Shown one piece after another: positions 30,878 through 40,119 of a stretch of 64,000 bases of DNA (positions are counted from its first letter, which is position 1; every line of letters starts with the position of its first letter). The position numbers and the translations under genes are program-made. Under the pieces are notes generated by a model. It ran no database searches, was not told the DNA's origin, and worked only from the letters and a program-made list of their open reading frames with translations. This stretch comes from Scybalousia_A sp963540815 (GTDB lineage: Bacteria > Bacteroidota > Bacteroidia > Bacteroidales > P3). Location: positions 81,705 to 145,704 of the forward strand of contig CAUTQY010000003.1 of NCBI GenBank assembly GCA_963540815.1, read 5' to 3'.

Positions 30878-33478
30878 CTATTTTATGCCCAACTTATCCA
30901 TTTGCATAACAATGGAGGTGTAACTTCTTCCCATCTTTTTTGAAATTTGTTTTACGGACTTGCCTTCTTTTCTTAGAGTGATAAGGAAGTTATTTGCTTG
31001 CTTTGTCCAGCGTTTATTGGCATTTATATGTTTGGTATAACAGGAGGCCTCTACAGAGTCCGGAAAGATAAACTCTTTGACAAAACGAGAAGGAAATCTT
31101 TTATCGTACATTACTATTGTTTTTAGTTTTGCCCGTGTTATTGCCACGTAAAACAATCTTCTTTCTTCCGCAAAAGGAAAATTATCCGATTTGTTGAGTA
31201 GATAATTTAGAATACTGTCTCCTTCTATTTTTGAAGGAAAACCGTAAACATCGTCATTACATTGCAAGAGAATGACATAATCGGCTTCCAATCCTTTGGA
31301 TTTATGTACGGACATAAATTCCAAATGTCTACTGCCTATGATGTAATAATATTTTTCAGCCTTTTTGTAGCCTTCGAACATAAAAGATAGATAATAATCG
31401 TCAAAATTATATCTACCCAATAAAAAAACGGATTTGTCTTTCGGCAAACTGTTTACTATTTGCAAAACAGTCTCGCAATAAGCCTTTCGTTCATAGTCTA
31501 CGAATTCTATTTCCGTATTTATTTGTTTGAAAGGGTGTATGTCTTTTTGTATTTGAGAGGAGTTTTTTTGTATGAAATCGGAGGAAAGTTTAACCAAAGG
31601 ATTACCGAATCTGTATGTAGTTTCTATTTTGTTAACGTCAGTATATCCGAAATAATAGGCAAAATCTTTGAATAAGGACATGTCACTACCGGAAAATTTG
31701 TATATGGATTGCCAATCATCTCCCACACAATAAAGTTGAGCGGGAGGATTACCATACCGTAATGCCAAAAGAAAATTGTACCTATCAATGGAAATATCTT
31801 GAAATTCATCAACTATAATAAGGTCATACAAATTTTCTTGCTTATGTTTTAAAATATCCGTTGCCCAAAGGATTGCGTCCGTAAAATCTATTTGATTTTT
31901 TTCCTTTAATAAAGAATTATAATAGACATAAACTTGTGAGAATATATTTTTTATTGCTTTATGATTTCTGTAATCTTTGTTTGCTCGACTTTTTTGCAAA
32001 ACCTCATCCAAATTTTTACAATTTGATTTCAAAAGAGTACAGAACGTAGATAGCAAGCGAATAAAAGTTTTTTCTTGCTTGGAATTTTGAGGGACAATCA
32101 CTTGAAAAATATCCTGCTCGTTTTTTTCTTCAAAAGGTATGTCATAATTCTGCAACAACTCTTTTATTTTATCTTTTATGTCCTCATAGGTTTGAAAATC
32201 TGACGAACGGGTATGAATCAATAGAGTATTATATTTTTGATGTGTCTCTGCTTTCCAAGCAATAGATTTTTTATATCGTTCATTTGCTTGACTATATGGT
32301 ATGTTATTTTGCTGTGCGAACCAAGGAGGCACATTGTCGTCTTTGTCTAAGGCATAGTGCTCCAAATACAATCTATGTGTCTTGCCGTTTTTGTTATAGT
32401 ATATGGAAAAATCCGGCTTATATTGAGCATGTGTTTCATCTGCCACATCGTGCTGATATGCCTCTTCGTACCTAAACCTAATACCCAGACAAGAAAGAGC
32501 AAAGCAAATTTGTTTTTCCTCCGAACTCTTTACGTATATATCATTTCCGTCCATGTCCGGCAAAAAAGCTTTTATTTCTTGTTTTTTCAAATTGGAAAGA
32601 GCCTCTCGTCTCATTTTTTTGTTCTCTTCCCATAAGGCTGTCTCCTCATCATAGTAAACAAAGAAATCTACAACCGACTTTTGGAAATTTTTGTCTTTTA
32701 TTAAGTTTCTATAAACGGAAATAAACAAAGCATCGGTGTTTTCACATATGGAAGGTTTTATTTTGGTATTTTTTGCTATAATATCCAAAGCAAGTTTGTG
32801 AAAGGTATAACCTTGCAAATCTTTTATGTTTGCCCTTTCGGTTAATTCATTAGCGGCCTTGTGAGTATAACTTATAAGAAGAATTTTATTTGGGTCTGTG
32901 TTTTTTATTTGTGTTGCATATTTTATTTTACCTACGACGGATGAGGTTTTACCGCTACCTGCCGAGGCAACCACCAAACTATTTTCCTCTTCCGATATCA
33001 CGGAAAGTCTTTGCTGATAATCCAAAGGGTACGATAAACAATTATCAAAGAAATTTTTGTTTTCCTCCAAGATGTACTTTTTTACCCTGTTATTGTGTTC
33101 CAAAACTACGCTTTCCGTACTTTCAAAACCTTTAACAAAATCAAATAAAATGGGATTAATGTTTATTTTATGAGAATTTGCGCGTTTTATAAAATGTTTT
33201 ATCTGCTCGTACATGTTACAAAAACAATCTGTTAACTCCTTTTTCTGACGCTGAATTATTATTTCATTAGAATATTTATTTTCTATCAATAAGGAAATAT
33301 CAAAAATGTTCTCTTGACGTGTCTTATCCGCAAAAAAATATGATGAAATCCGATTTGTAAGTTTTGTTACTATATTTTCTTGCTCGGACAATAATTTATT
33401 CCTTATTCTTTTTCGTAGAAATAGGAATAACAAACAAGCCAAAAATATAATGGAAATAATAAGAATAAACGGCAACAT
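30878..33478 (-). CDS. Membrane-tethered UvrD/Rep superfamily 1 helicase, helicase IV-like
   Basis: An 866-residue SF1 helicase. An N-terminal hydrophobic segment (LPFILIISIIFLACLLFLFL) is followed by a basic stop. Helicase motifs are clear: Walker A VVASAGSGKTSSV (near 171-183), Walker B IIVDEFQDIS, GDDWQSIYKFSGSD, VHKSKGLEADYVIL and VAITRAK. Between motifs Ia and II lies an insert with YKPDFSIYYNK and LYLEHYALDKDDN, which resembles a PD-(D/E)XK nuclease fold as found in helicase IV relatives, though Lys is replaced in the last motif. The C-terminal 45 residues form a helix-turn-helix (EGKSVKQISKKMGRSYTSIV). Role: DNA repair or restart, possibly defence. Confidence 0.85.
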   Translation of the reverse strand: MLPFILIISIIFLACLLFLFLRKRIRNKLLSEQENIVTKLTNRISSYFFADKTRQENIFDISLLIENKYSNEIIIQRQKKELTDCFCNMYEQIKHFIKRANSHKININPILFDFVKGFESTESVVLEHNNRVKKYILEENKNFFDNCLSYPLDYQQRLSVISEEENSLVVASAGSGKTSSVVGKIKYATQIKNTDPNKILLISYTHKAANELTERANIKDLQGYTFHKLALDIIAKNTKIKPSICENTDALFISVYRNLIKDKNFQKSVVDFFVYYDEETALWEENKKMRREALSNLKKQEIKAFLPDMDGNDIYVKSSEEKQICFALSCLGIRFRYEEAYQHDVADETHAQYKPDFSIYYNKNGKTHRLYLEHYALDKDDNVPPWFAQQNNIPYSQANERYKKSIAWKAETHQKYNTLLIHTRSSDFQTYEDIKDKIKELLQNYDIPFEEKNEQDIFQVIVPQNSKQEKTFIRLLSTFCTLLKSNCKNLDEVLQKSRANKDYRNHKAIKNIFSQVYVYYNSLLKEKNQIDFTDAILWATDILKHKQENLYDLIIVDEFQDISIDRYNFLLALRYGNPPAQLYCVGDDWQSIYKFSGSDMSLFKDFAYYFGYTDVNKIETTYRFGNPLVKLSSDFIQKNSSQIQKDIHPFKQINTEIEFVDYERKAYCETVLQIVNSLPKDKSVFLLGRYNFDDYYLSFMFEGYKKAEKYYYIIGSRHLEFMSVHKSKGLEADYVILLQCNDDVYGFPSKIEGDSILNYLLNKSDNFPFAEERRLFYVAITRAKLKTIVMYDKRFPSRFVKEFIFPDSVEASCYTKHINANKRWTKQANNFLITLRKEGKSVKQISKKMGRSYTSIVMQMDKLGIK

Positions 33479-33498
33479 GGAATTATGATTTATATCGT

Positions 33499-34155
33499 CT
33501 AATTATCAAAAACATATTGCAAAATGTTTGCTCCCATACGTAAAGCGTCCCTGTGTTTTTCTTCCGTATCATTGTGCACGGAGGTGTCTTCCCAGCCGTC
33601 ACCCAAATCACATTCGTACGTATAGAAACAAATCAATCTACCCTCCCAAAACAAACCGTAACCGGCAGGAGTTTTATCGTCGTGTTCGTGTATTTTAGGT
33701 AAGCCGTTGGGAAAACCGAATTTTTGATGATATATATCATGAGAGGTAGGTAATAAAATAAAATCCAATTCGGGAAAAACTTTTTTCATTTCTCTACGGA
33801 CGAATATATCCATTCCATAATTGTCGTCTATGTGCAGAAATCCACCGCCCAAAAGATATGTCCTGAGATTCTTTATTTCAGAATCCGAGAATACGACATT
33901 ACCATGCCCTGTCATATGAACAAAAGGATAAAAAAACAATTCACTACTTCCCACCTCCACTGTTGCGTAATTTTCGGAAAGCTCCGTGTTGAGTTCTCTA
34001 TTACAGAAAGTTATAAGGTTTTTTAAAGAAGTGGGGTTGGCATACCAATCTCCTCCGCCTCCGTATTTTAAAAGTGCTATGGTATTATAATTTTGTGCGT
34101 TAACAAACAACGCTGATGCTATACAAAACAAATATAATAAACCTCTTTTAAACAT
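33499..34155 (-). CDS. DUF4159 domain secreted protein
   Basis: A 218-residue exported protein of the DUF4159 family with a signal peptide ending before Gln (FVNAQNYN). Family landmarks are LKYGGGGDWYANPTSLKNL, ELFFYPFVHMTGHGN, LLGGGFLHIDDNYGMD, and GRLICFYTYECDLGDGWED. The GATase-like fold proposed for this family lacks known catalysis. It lies 15 bases after rsmE and 20 bases before the helicase gene, inside one minus-strand operon. Confidence 0.85.
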   Translation of the reverse strand: MFKRGLLYLFCIASALFVNAQNYNTIALLKYGGGGDWYANPTSLKNLITFCNRELNTELSENYATVEVGSSELFFYPFVHMTGHGNVVFSDSEIKNLRTYLLGGGFLHIDDNYGMDIFVRREMKKVFPELDFILLPTSHDIYHQKFGFPNGLPKIHEHDDKTPAGYGLFWEGRLICFYTYECDLGDGWEDTSVHNDTEEKHRDALRMGANILQYVFDN

Positions 34156-34170
34156 AAATACTTATAGGTT

Positions 34171-34875
34171 TTATTGATTGAGATAATGTAAATTACAAAT
34201 AGCATACAGTCCGGCCGTCTCTGCTCTTAGCCGTTGAGAGCCCAAGGTTATAAAAGAAAAATCGTATTGTTTTGCCAAATTTATCTCTTTATCGGAAAAA
34301 TCACCTTCGGGTCCTATAAGGATAAGGTAAGAGGATTCTGGTAAGCAGACGTCTTTTATTAGTCTTTTTTCCTCCTCACCGCAATATGCCAATAGTTTGT
34401 AATTTGCTTGAGAATTTTTTATAAAGGTTTCAAATCTTGTGAGAGTGTTTAGTATGGGAATATAGGGCTTGAGTGATTGTTTGACGGCAGATACCAATAT
34501 TTTTTCCAAACGTTGGGAATTTATGACTTTTCTTTCCGAATGTTCGCAAAGCAAAGGAGTTATTTCATCAACTCCTATTTCCGTTACCTTTTCCAAAAGC
34601 CATTCTATTCTATCAATATTTTTAGTCGGAGCGAAGGCAAGGTGTATTCTAAAATTTCTTTTGTTTTTGTCGGATATTTTGGATATTACTCTTATTGTGC
34701 AGTGAGAACTATCGGCTTGTATTATTTTCGATTCAAAAAAATAACCTTTGCCGTTGGTGAGGAAAACTCTTTCTCCTTCACGCATACGCATAACCTTTAC
34801 GATATGAAAAGATTCCTCTTTGTTAAGGGTAAATATCTCCTCATTATAATACTTGGAATCAAAAACCACTTGCAT
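34171..34875 (-). CDS. rsmE: 16S rRNA (uracil1498-N3)-methyltransferase
   Basis: Methylates N3 of U1498 in helix 44 of 16S rRNA. The 234-residue protein has the small N-terminal PUA-like domain and the SPOUT knot: FAPTKNIDRIEWLLEKVTEIGV, the ERKVINSQRLEKILVSAVKQ helix (shorter in family terms), LILIGPEGDFSDKEINLA and LGSQRLRAETAGLYAI. Length is normal. It shares a transcript with the barrel protein upstream and DUF4159 downstream. Confidence 0.95.
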   Translation of the reverse strand: MQVVFDSKYYNEEIFTLNKEESFHIVKVMRMREGERVFLTNGKGYFFESKIIQADSSHCTIRVISKISDKNKRNFRIHLAFAPTKNIDRIEWLLEKVTEIGVDEITPLLCEHSERKVINSQRLEKILVSAVKQSLKPYIPILNTLTRFETFIKNSQANYKLLAYCGEEEKRLIKDVCLPESSYLILIGPEGDFSDKEINLAKQYDFSFITLGSQRLRAETAGLYAICNLHYLNQ

Positions 34876-34891
34876 GGGGAAAACCGTAAAT

Positions 34892-35731
34892 CTACAGGGA
34901 ATAACCCAGACCTATGGAAAGAAACGGTGCTAAGTTCGCTTTGGAAGTACCCTCGTGATACTGCTCTATATAACCTTTATCTAAATAATAACCTGAATAT
35001 TTATCGTCATATTGCATTTGATATTCTGCTCCCGCTTGTACTCTCAGCCTCCAATCCTCCGAAAGTTCTGTCATATATCCCAAAACCACTCTTGCTGTGG
35101 GTCTCACGTGGGTTAGAGACACATTGTTTTCATCCTTTTGTACTGAGGCTGAATAATTAATAAACTCCTCGTTGTCCGTACTTATACCGAAATGCTCATT
35201 AATGTAAATGTAATCAAGGGTCAAATCTCTTTGCCCTATCATAAAGTTAACTCCGGCCGACAGACCTAAGGAAATACTACTACGATTGAAATTATAATAC
35301 CAATTGAAATTCAATAGAAAAGGTATTTCAGTATATGATTTGTAAGCATCTCTTTTTATCAAATCGTGACTGCCCAAAGCCTCTACTTTTATGTCCTTAC
35401 CAAAATATCTGCTTACACCAAGCTGCAGTCCGTAACCTATTGTAAAACGAGAAGATATCGAACTCGGACGCATCTTATGCTCAAAACCTATTCTAAAGCC
35501 TGCTCCCCAAGGGTTGGTATTCTCAAAATTAGACAACATATTCATATTTGCCTCCGCATCCAAGGTTATGATATTCTCGGAAACTCTCCTTCTGTAATCG
35601 CCTGTCCTCCAATCATTCATTTTGGAAAAAACGGACACAGCGTTATTGTCCGCATTACTTTTGTTTTCTTTTTCCGCATAAGATTGCAAAACGAGGGAGA
35701 GTGCCGTAAATAGTAAAAATATTTTTTTCAT
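34892..35731 (-). CDS. Outer membrane beta-barrel family protein
   Basis: A 279-residue exported protein with a signal peptide (LVLQSYAEKE) and alternating amphipathic strands such as SRFTIGYGLQLGVSRYFG, EIPFLLNFNWYYNFNRSSI and ARVVLGYMTELSEDWRLRVQAG. It ends in an aromatic/hydrophobic strand (FLSIGLGYSL), as outer membrane barrels do. Similarity to PorT-like barrels is possible but not firm. It heads the operon with rsmE, DUF4159 and the helicase. Confidence 0.72.
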   Translation of the reverse strand: MKKIFLLFTALSLVLQSYAEKENKSNADNNAVSVFSKMNDWRTGDYRRRVSENIITLDAEANMNMLSNFENTNPWGAGFRIGFEHKMRPSSISSRFTIGYGLQLGVSRYFGKDIKVEALGSHDLIKRDAYKSYTEIPFLLNFNWYYNFNRSSISLGLSAGVNFMIGQRDLTLDYIYINEHFGISTDNEEFINYSASVQKDENNVSLTHVRPTARVVLGYMTELSEDWRLRVQAGAEYQMQYDDKYSGYYLDKGYIEQYHEGTSKANLAPFLSIGLGYSL

Positions 35732-35875
35732 ATCCGTATTTCTTTGTAGTTTACAAGTTGATAATTTCAGATTTCAAAATTATAAACATTTACCTTATCG
35801 TACAAATAATTTTTTGATTTTTTTTGTTTAAGGTAAAAGTGTAAATAAAAAAAAACAAATACAATCAAAAAATAT

Positions 35876-35883
35876 TAACTTTG
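35876..35883 (+). promoter_or_regulatory. -7 box abutting the start codon of the PbgA-like gene
   Basis: TAACTTTG at 35876-35883 lies only 6 bases before the ATG at 35890. Transcription would begin at or next to the start codon, so the mRNA is probably leaderless or nearly so. An in-frame TTG inside the box is unlikely to be the start. Confidence 0.5.
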
Positions 35884-35889
35884 CAAAAT

Positions 35890-37743
35890 ATGAAAGCGGA
35901 AGTAAAAAATTATATATATCAAGGTATTTTATTTTGGTTGTGTTGCTCGGTGTCTCTGTGCATGGTGTTTCTTTTGTATATGCTTGGTAGCGGAGACACA
36001 TCATTTATGGACTTTGTCGGATGGACTTATTTTTTCTTTTCTTGCCTTTGCCACGCAGGATTAATTATGCTATTACCATTACTTATATTTTTTGTTCCTT
36101 TGACTTTTATGAAAGTAAGATACGGTTTTTCTTTTTTCATACTTTCTCTTTTATACACTTTGATTATCCTAATTTTTGTTATCAATCGTTATGTTTTTCA
36201 AATTTATCACTTTCATATAAACGGTTTTATAGTAGATATGCTATTTTCTGAAGGTGCGGGGGAAATATTTGTTTTTTCTTTTGCTTTATACATAAAGGCA
36301 ATAATAATATTGCTTTGTGTGATATTGCTTGTGTTTGCCCTTTTTAAATTATCCTCATTTTTAAACACAAAAATAAACAAACAAAAACGTCTTTTTTCGG
36401 TTATTTTTTCTCTGTTTTTTGTCGCATTGTTTATTAGTCAAGGTTTTCATATATATGCCTCAGCCAAAATAAAAACTTCCGTTTTGGAGAGTACTTCTTT
36501 TATTCCTTATTATTTTCCTCTTAGCATGAATTCCGTTTTGGATAAATTGGGTATTATAGACAAAAAGAATATTACAAACATAAGATTCAGAGACGGGGCG
36601 TCAAATCTCAATTATCCAATCAAAAAAATTGAGAGTAATAAAATAGAAAAACCCTTAAATATCATAATAATAGCAATAGATTCCTGGAATTTTAGAACTT
36701 TGAGTCAAGAATGCATGCCAAACACACACAAATTTAAAGATAAATCTGCTTTTTTTTCACATCATCTCAGTAGTAGCAACGGAACACGCGGCGGACTTTT
36801 CGGCTTGTTTACTGGTCTCTCTTCATACTATTGGAATAGCTTCGAATATTCTTCTTTGCGTCCCGTATTTTTTGAAGAGTTGAAAAAAAATAATTATACC
36901 ATACAACTTTACCCTTCAGCTACTTTAAAGTACCCTCCTTTTGATAGGGTGTTATTCAAAGATTTAAAAGGAGTAAATACTTCCACTCATGGCAACACTC
37001 CCTACGAAAGAGACTGCAATATAACAAGTAATTTTATAAAAGATTTGCCTAACTATGCCGAACAAAAGCAACCTTTCTTTGCGTTTCTTTTCTATGATTT
37101 ACCACATGCAATTTCTTTACCGAAGGAAAAAAATAGTCGTTTTTTGCCCGCTTGGGCTTATGCCGATTACTCCAAATTAAATAATAATATCAATCCTTTA
37201 CCTTTTTATAATCTGTACAGAAATTGCGTATATCAAACAGATAGTCTTATAGGTATGGTTATGGAAAATATGGAAAAATATAATCTTTTGGATAATACCT
37301 TAATAATTATTACCGGAGACCATGGGCAGGAGTTTAACGAAAATCATAAAAACTATTGGGGACACTCGGGCAACTATTCCAAATACCAAATACAAGTACC
37401 TCTCATTGTCTATTATCCTAACATAGAAAATAAAACTTATACGCATATAACAACTCATTACGACGTAGTACCGACTGTTATGAATATATTTTTGGGAGTA
37501 AAGAATAAGCCGAATGAATATTCTATGGGAACATTTCTGTATGACACCAATAGGAAAGATTGGCATATTGTGGGTAACGATATTAACTATGCCTTTATAA
37601 CTGCCGACGGGTATATAATAGAAAAAAGCGGAGCCGGTTATATAAAGGTCTATGACCAAAACCTTAATCTGCAAAAAGACTATCCTCTGCCGGCAAAACA
37701 AATCAACAAAAGTTTACAGAACTTAAACAGATTTTTTAAGTAA
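35890..37743 (+). CDS. PbgA/YejM-like inner membrane sulfatase-fold protein
   Basis: A 617-residue protein with five N-terminal membrane helices (about 10-190, DUF3413-like) and a periplasmic alkaline-phosphatase/sulfatase domain (about 255-600). Landmarks are IIIIAIDSWNFRTL at the metal site, SSSNGTRGGLFGLFTGL (Thr in the position of sulfatase Cys/Ser), and ITGDHGQEFNENHKNYWGHSG. PbgA/YejM in enterobacteria senses LPS and controls LpxC stability; the DUF3413-plus-sulfatase pair matches. Whether this homolog does the same in Bacteroidota is inference. LPS genes nearby are lpxK and kdsD. Confidence 0.85.
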   Translation: MKAEVKNYIYQGILFWLCCSVSLCMVFLLYMLGSGDTSFMDFVGWTYFFFSCLCHAGLIMLLPLLIFFVPLTFMKVRYGFSFFILSLLYTLIILIFVINRYVFQIYHFHINGFIVDMLFSEGAGEIFVFSFALYIKAIIILLCVILLVFALFKLSSFLNTKINKQKRLFSVIFSLFFVALFISQGFHIYASAKIKTSVLESTSFIPYYFPLSMNSVLDKLGIIDKKNITNIRFRDGASNLNYPIKKIESNKIEKPLNIIIIAIDSWNFRTLSQECMPNTHKFKDKSAFFSHHLSSSNGTRGGLFGLFTGLSSYYWNSFEYSSLRPVFFEELKKNNYTIQLYPSATLKYPPFDRVLFKDLKGVNTSTHGNTPYERDCNITSNFIKDLPNYAEQKQPFFAFLFYDLPHAISLPKEKNSRFLPAWAYADYSKLNNNINPLPFYNLYRNCVYQTDSLIGMVMENMEKYNLLDNTLIIITGDHGQEFNENHKNYWGHSGNYSKYQIQVPLIVYYPNIENKTYTHITTHYDVVPTVMNIFLGVKNKPNEYSMGTFLYDTNRKDWHIVGNDINYAFITADGYIIEKSGAGYIKVYDQNLNLQKDYPLPAKQINKSLQNLNRFFK

Positions 37744-37823
37744 AATAAAAATATTAATATCTCGATGCAAATAAAAAAAACTTTGCTTTATTAGACCTTC
37801 GGTTAAATAGGAGAATACTGTAG

Positions 37824-40046
37824 TCAATTTCCGTACTTACTAATAAAATAAATTCGCATCAATCTGACCTCTTCTTTTGTGTATTCATCATAGCCCAACT
37901 CTTCCAATATTGCATATATATTATCCGTCTGCATATTTTTCAGACATTCCAAAATTTCCTCTTGATGATAGGTATCTACTTTTTCGTTTATGTAATATGA
38001 GATATCCAATTTGGTGCCTGAGGAAATGATGCTTTCTATTTCTGCGAGCAACTCATCCATAGTTAAGCCTCTACCCTGAGCTATGTCTTCCAAATCGAGT
38101 TTTTTATCTATGGCTTTTATTATATACACTTTAAGTCCGCTTTTGTTGATAATACTTTTGACCACTATCTCATTAGGTTTTTCTATTTCGTTTTCCTCTA
38201 CATATCGTTTGATTACCTCACAAAATTCTTGTCCGTATTTTTTAGCCTTTGCTTCCCCAACGCCAACTATATTCTTCATCTCTTCTATCGTTGTAGGGTA
38301 TTGTATAGTCATATCATTCAAGGACCTTTCTTCAAAAATAACATAAGGAGGTAGTTTTTCTTTTTGTGCAATGGAATTTCGTATATCTTTCAGAATAGCA
38401 AACAATACATTGTCTGCGGCGGCACTTTCTCCCGAAGAAGATACTAGATTTTCTCCTTCAACGCTGTCTAAGTTATAATCATGGTCCTCGGGTACCAAAA
38501 TATCATAAGGTTTCTTTAAAAAGTTGTACCCCTCCTTTTGTATTTTCAAAAGACCGTAACTTTCTATATCTTTTCTTAGGAAACCCTCCAAAACACATTG
38601 TCTTATTACTGCTTTCCAATGTAATTCATTGTCATTCTTGCCCATGGCAAACCATTCCAATTTATCGTGTTTGCATGTTTTGACGGCAGAGGTTTTTCTT
38701 CCCATAATAATATCCAACAAGTGAGAGGCTTTGAACATTTGTTTTACTCCATAAACAAGTTCTATTACCGCTATAATATCTTGTTTGGAATTAATTCTTT
38801 TTTTAGGATTAATACAATTATCGCAATTATTGCAGCTTGTCTCGTGGTATTCTTCACCAAAATATTTCAAAAGATTAACCCTTCTGCACACAGAACTTTC
38901 GGCGTAGGATATTGTTGATTCTATCAAAGCCGTGGCTGCTTCTCTTTCGGGTACGGTTTTGTCAACCAAAAATCTTTCCAATTTGCTAATGTCTTTTTCG
39001 GCGTAAAATGCTATACATTTACCCTCACCTCCGTCTCTGCCCGCACGTCCGGTTTCTTGATAATACCCTTCTAAACTCCTTGGCATATCATAATGTATCA
39101 CATATCTTACATCAGGTTTGTCTATACCCATGCCAAAGGCTATAGTAGCAACTATTACGTCTATTTCTTCCAAAATAAACTTATCCTGATTATCCACTCT
39201 CGTATGAGCATCCAAACCGGCATGATAAGGCAAAGCCTTTACTTGATTTAGATTTAATATTTCTGCAACTTCCTCTACTTTTTTTCTACTAAAACAATAA
39301 ATAATACCGCTTTTGCCCGTATTGTCCTTTATAAATTTGAGAATTTGCCTTATCAAATCTTTTTCCTCAACCGGCTTTGGTCTTATTTCATAATATAAGT
39401 TAGGTCTATTGAAAGACGCAATATAAATACTTGCCGTACGTATTTCCAGATTTTTTATTATGTCTTGTCTTACCTTATCGGTAGCTGTTGCTGTAAGGGC
39501 AATAATGGGAACATCCTGTCCTATTGTGTTGGCTATCTCGCGTATTCTTCTGTATTCCGATCTAAAATCGTGTCCCCATTCACTTATGCAATGAGCCTCA
39601 TCTATTGCGTAAAAAGAAATTTTCACCTTGGAGAGAAAATCAATGTTTTCTTGTTTTGTCAAAGATTCGGGAGCAACGTATAAAAGTTTGGTCTTTTGGG
39701 TACGTACATCATTTTTCACTTTGCGTATTTCTCTTTTGGATAAAGAAGAGTTAAGAAAATGAGCAACGGAATTATCATTAAGCATTTGCCTTATGGCATC
39801 CACTTGGTTCTTCATTAAAGAGATAAGCGGAGAAATTACTATGGCCGTACCCTGCATAAGTATGGCCGGCAACTGATAACACAAACTTTTACCACCTCCC
39901 GTTGGCATAATAACCATGACGTTTCTACCTTGTAAAACATCCTTAATAACCTTTTGCTGATAACCCTTAAACTGATTAAAACCGAATATCCTTTTCAATT
40001 CGGCATGCAAATCTATGTTATCGTATTTTTCCGTAAAGTTGCCCAT
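37824..40046 (-). CDS. recQ: ATP-dependent DNA helicase RecQ
   Basis: A 3'-5' helicase in recombination and fork repair. The 740-residue protein has a full set of motifs: VMVIMPTGGGKSLCYQLPA (Walker A), YAIDEAHCISEWGHDFR (DEAH), ALTATAT, GYYQETGRAGRDG, a zinc-binding Cys4 group (CRRVN ... SCNNCDNC) and a winged helix, followed by an HRDC domain (about 540-620). The C-terminal 100 residues add a helical extension of the type seen in Bacteroidota RecQ. It is divergent from kdsD with 73 bases between the starts. Confidence 0.95.
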   Translation of the reverse strand: MGNFTEKYDNIDLHAELKRIFGFNQFKGYQQKVIKDVLQGRNVMVIMPTGGGKSLCYQLPAILMQGTAIVISPLISLMKNQVDAIRQMLNDNSVAHFLNSSLSKREIRKVKNDVRTQKTKLLYVAPESLTKQENIDFLSKVKISFYAIDEAHCISEWGHDFRSEYRRIREIANTIGQDVPIIALTATATDKVRQDIIKNLEIRTASIYIASFNRPNLYYEIRPKPVEEKDLIRQILKFIKDNTGKSGIIYCFSRKKVEEVAEILNLNQVKALPYHAGLDAHTRVDNQDKFILEEIDVIVATIAFGMGIDKPDVRYVIHYDMPRSLEGYYQETGRAGRDGGEGKCIAFYAEKDISKLERFLVDKTVPEREAATALIESTISYAESSVCRRVNLLKYFGEEYHETSCNNCDNCINPKKRINSKQDIIAVIELVYGVKQMFKASHLLDIIMGRKTSAVKTCKHDKLEWFAMGKNDNELHWKAVIRQCVLEGFLRKDIESYGLLKIQKEGYNFLKKPYDILVPEDHDYNLDSVEGENLVSSSGESAAADNVLFAILKDIRNSIAQKEKLPPYVIFEERSLNDMTIQYPTTIEEMKNIVGVGEAKAKKYGQEFCEVIKRYVEENEIEKPNEIVVKSIINKSGLKVYIIKAIDKKLDLEDIAQGRGLTMDELLAEIESIISSGTKLDISYYINEKVDTYHQEEILECLKNMQTDNIYAILEELGYDEYTKEEVRLMRIYFISKYGN

Positions 40047-40070
40047 CTATTTCTTATTTAAAATAAGTTG

Positions 40071-40078
40071 TATCTTTG
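40071..40078 (+). promoter_or_regulatory. -7 box of kdsD
   Basis: TATCTTTG matches TAnnTTTG and lies 41 bases before the kdsD ATG, in the short space shared with recQ. Confidence 0.55.
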
Positions 40079-40119
40079 CAAATGTTTTTATAGAAAACAA
40101 AATTAACAAAAAAAATGAA

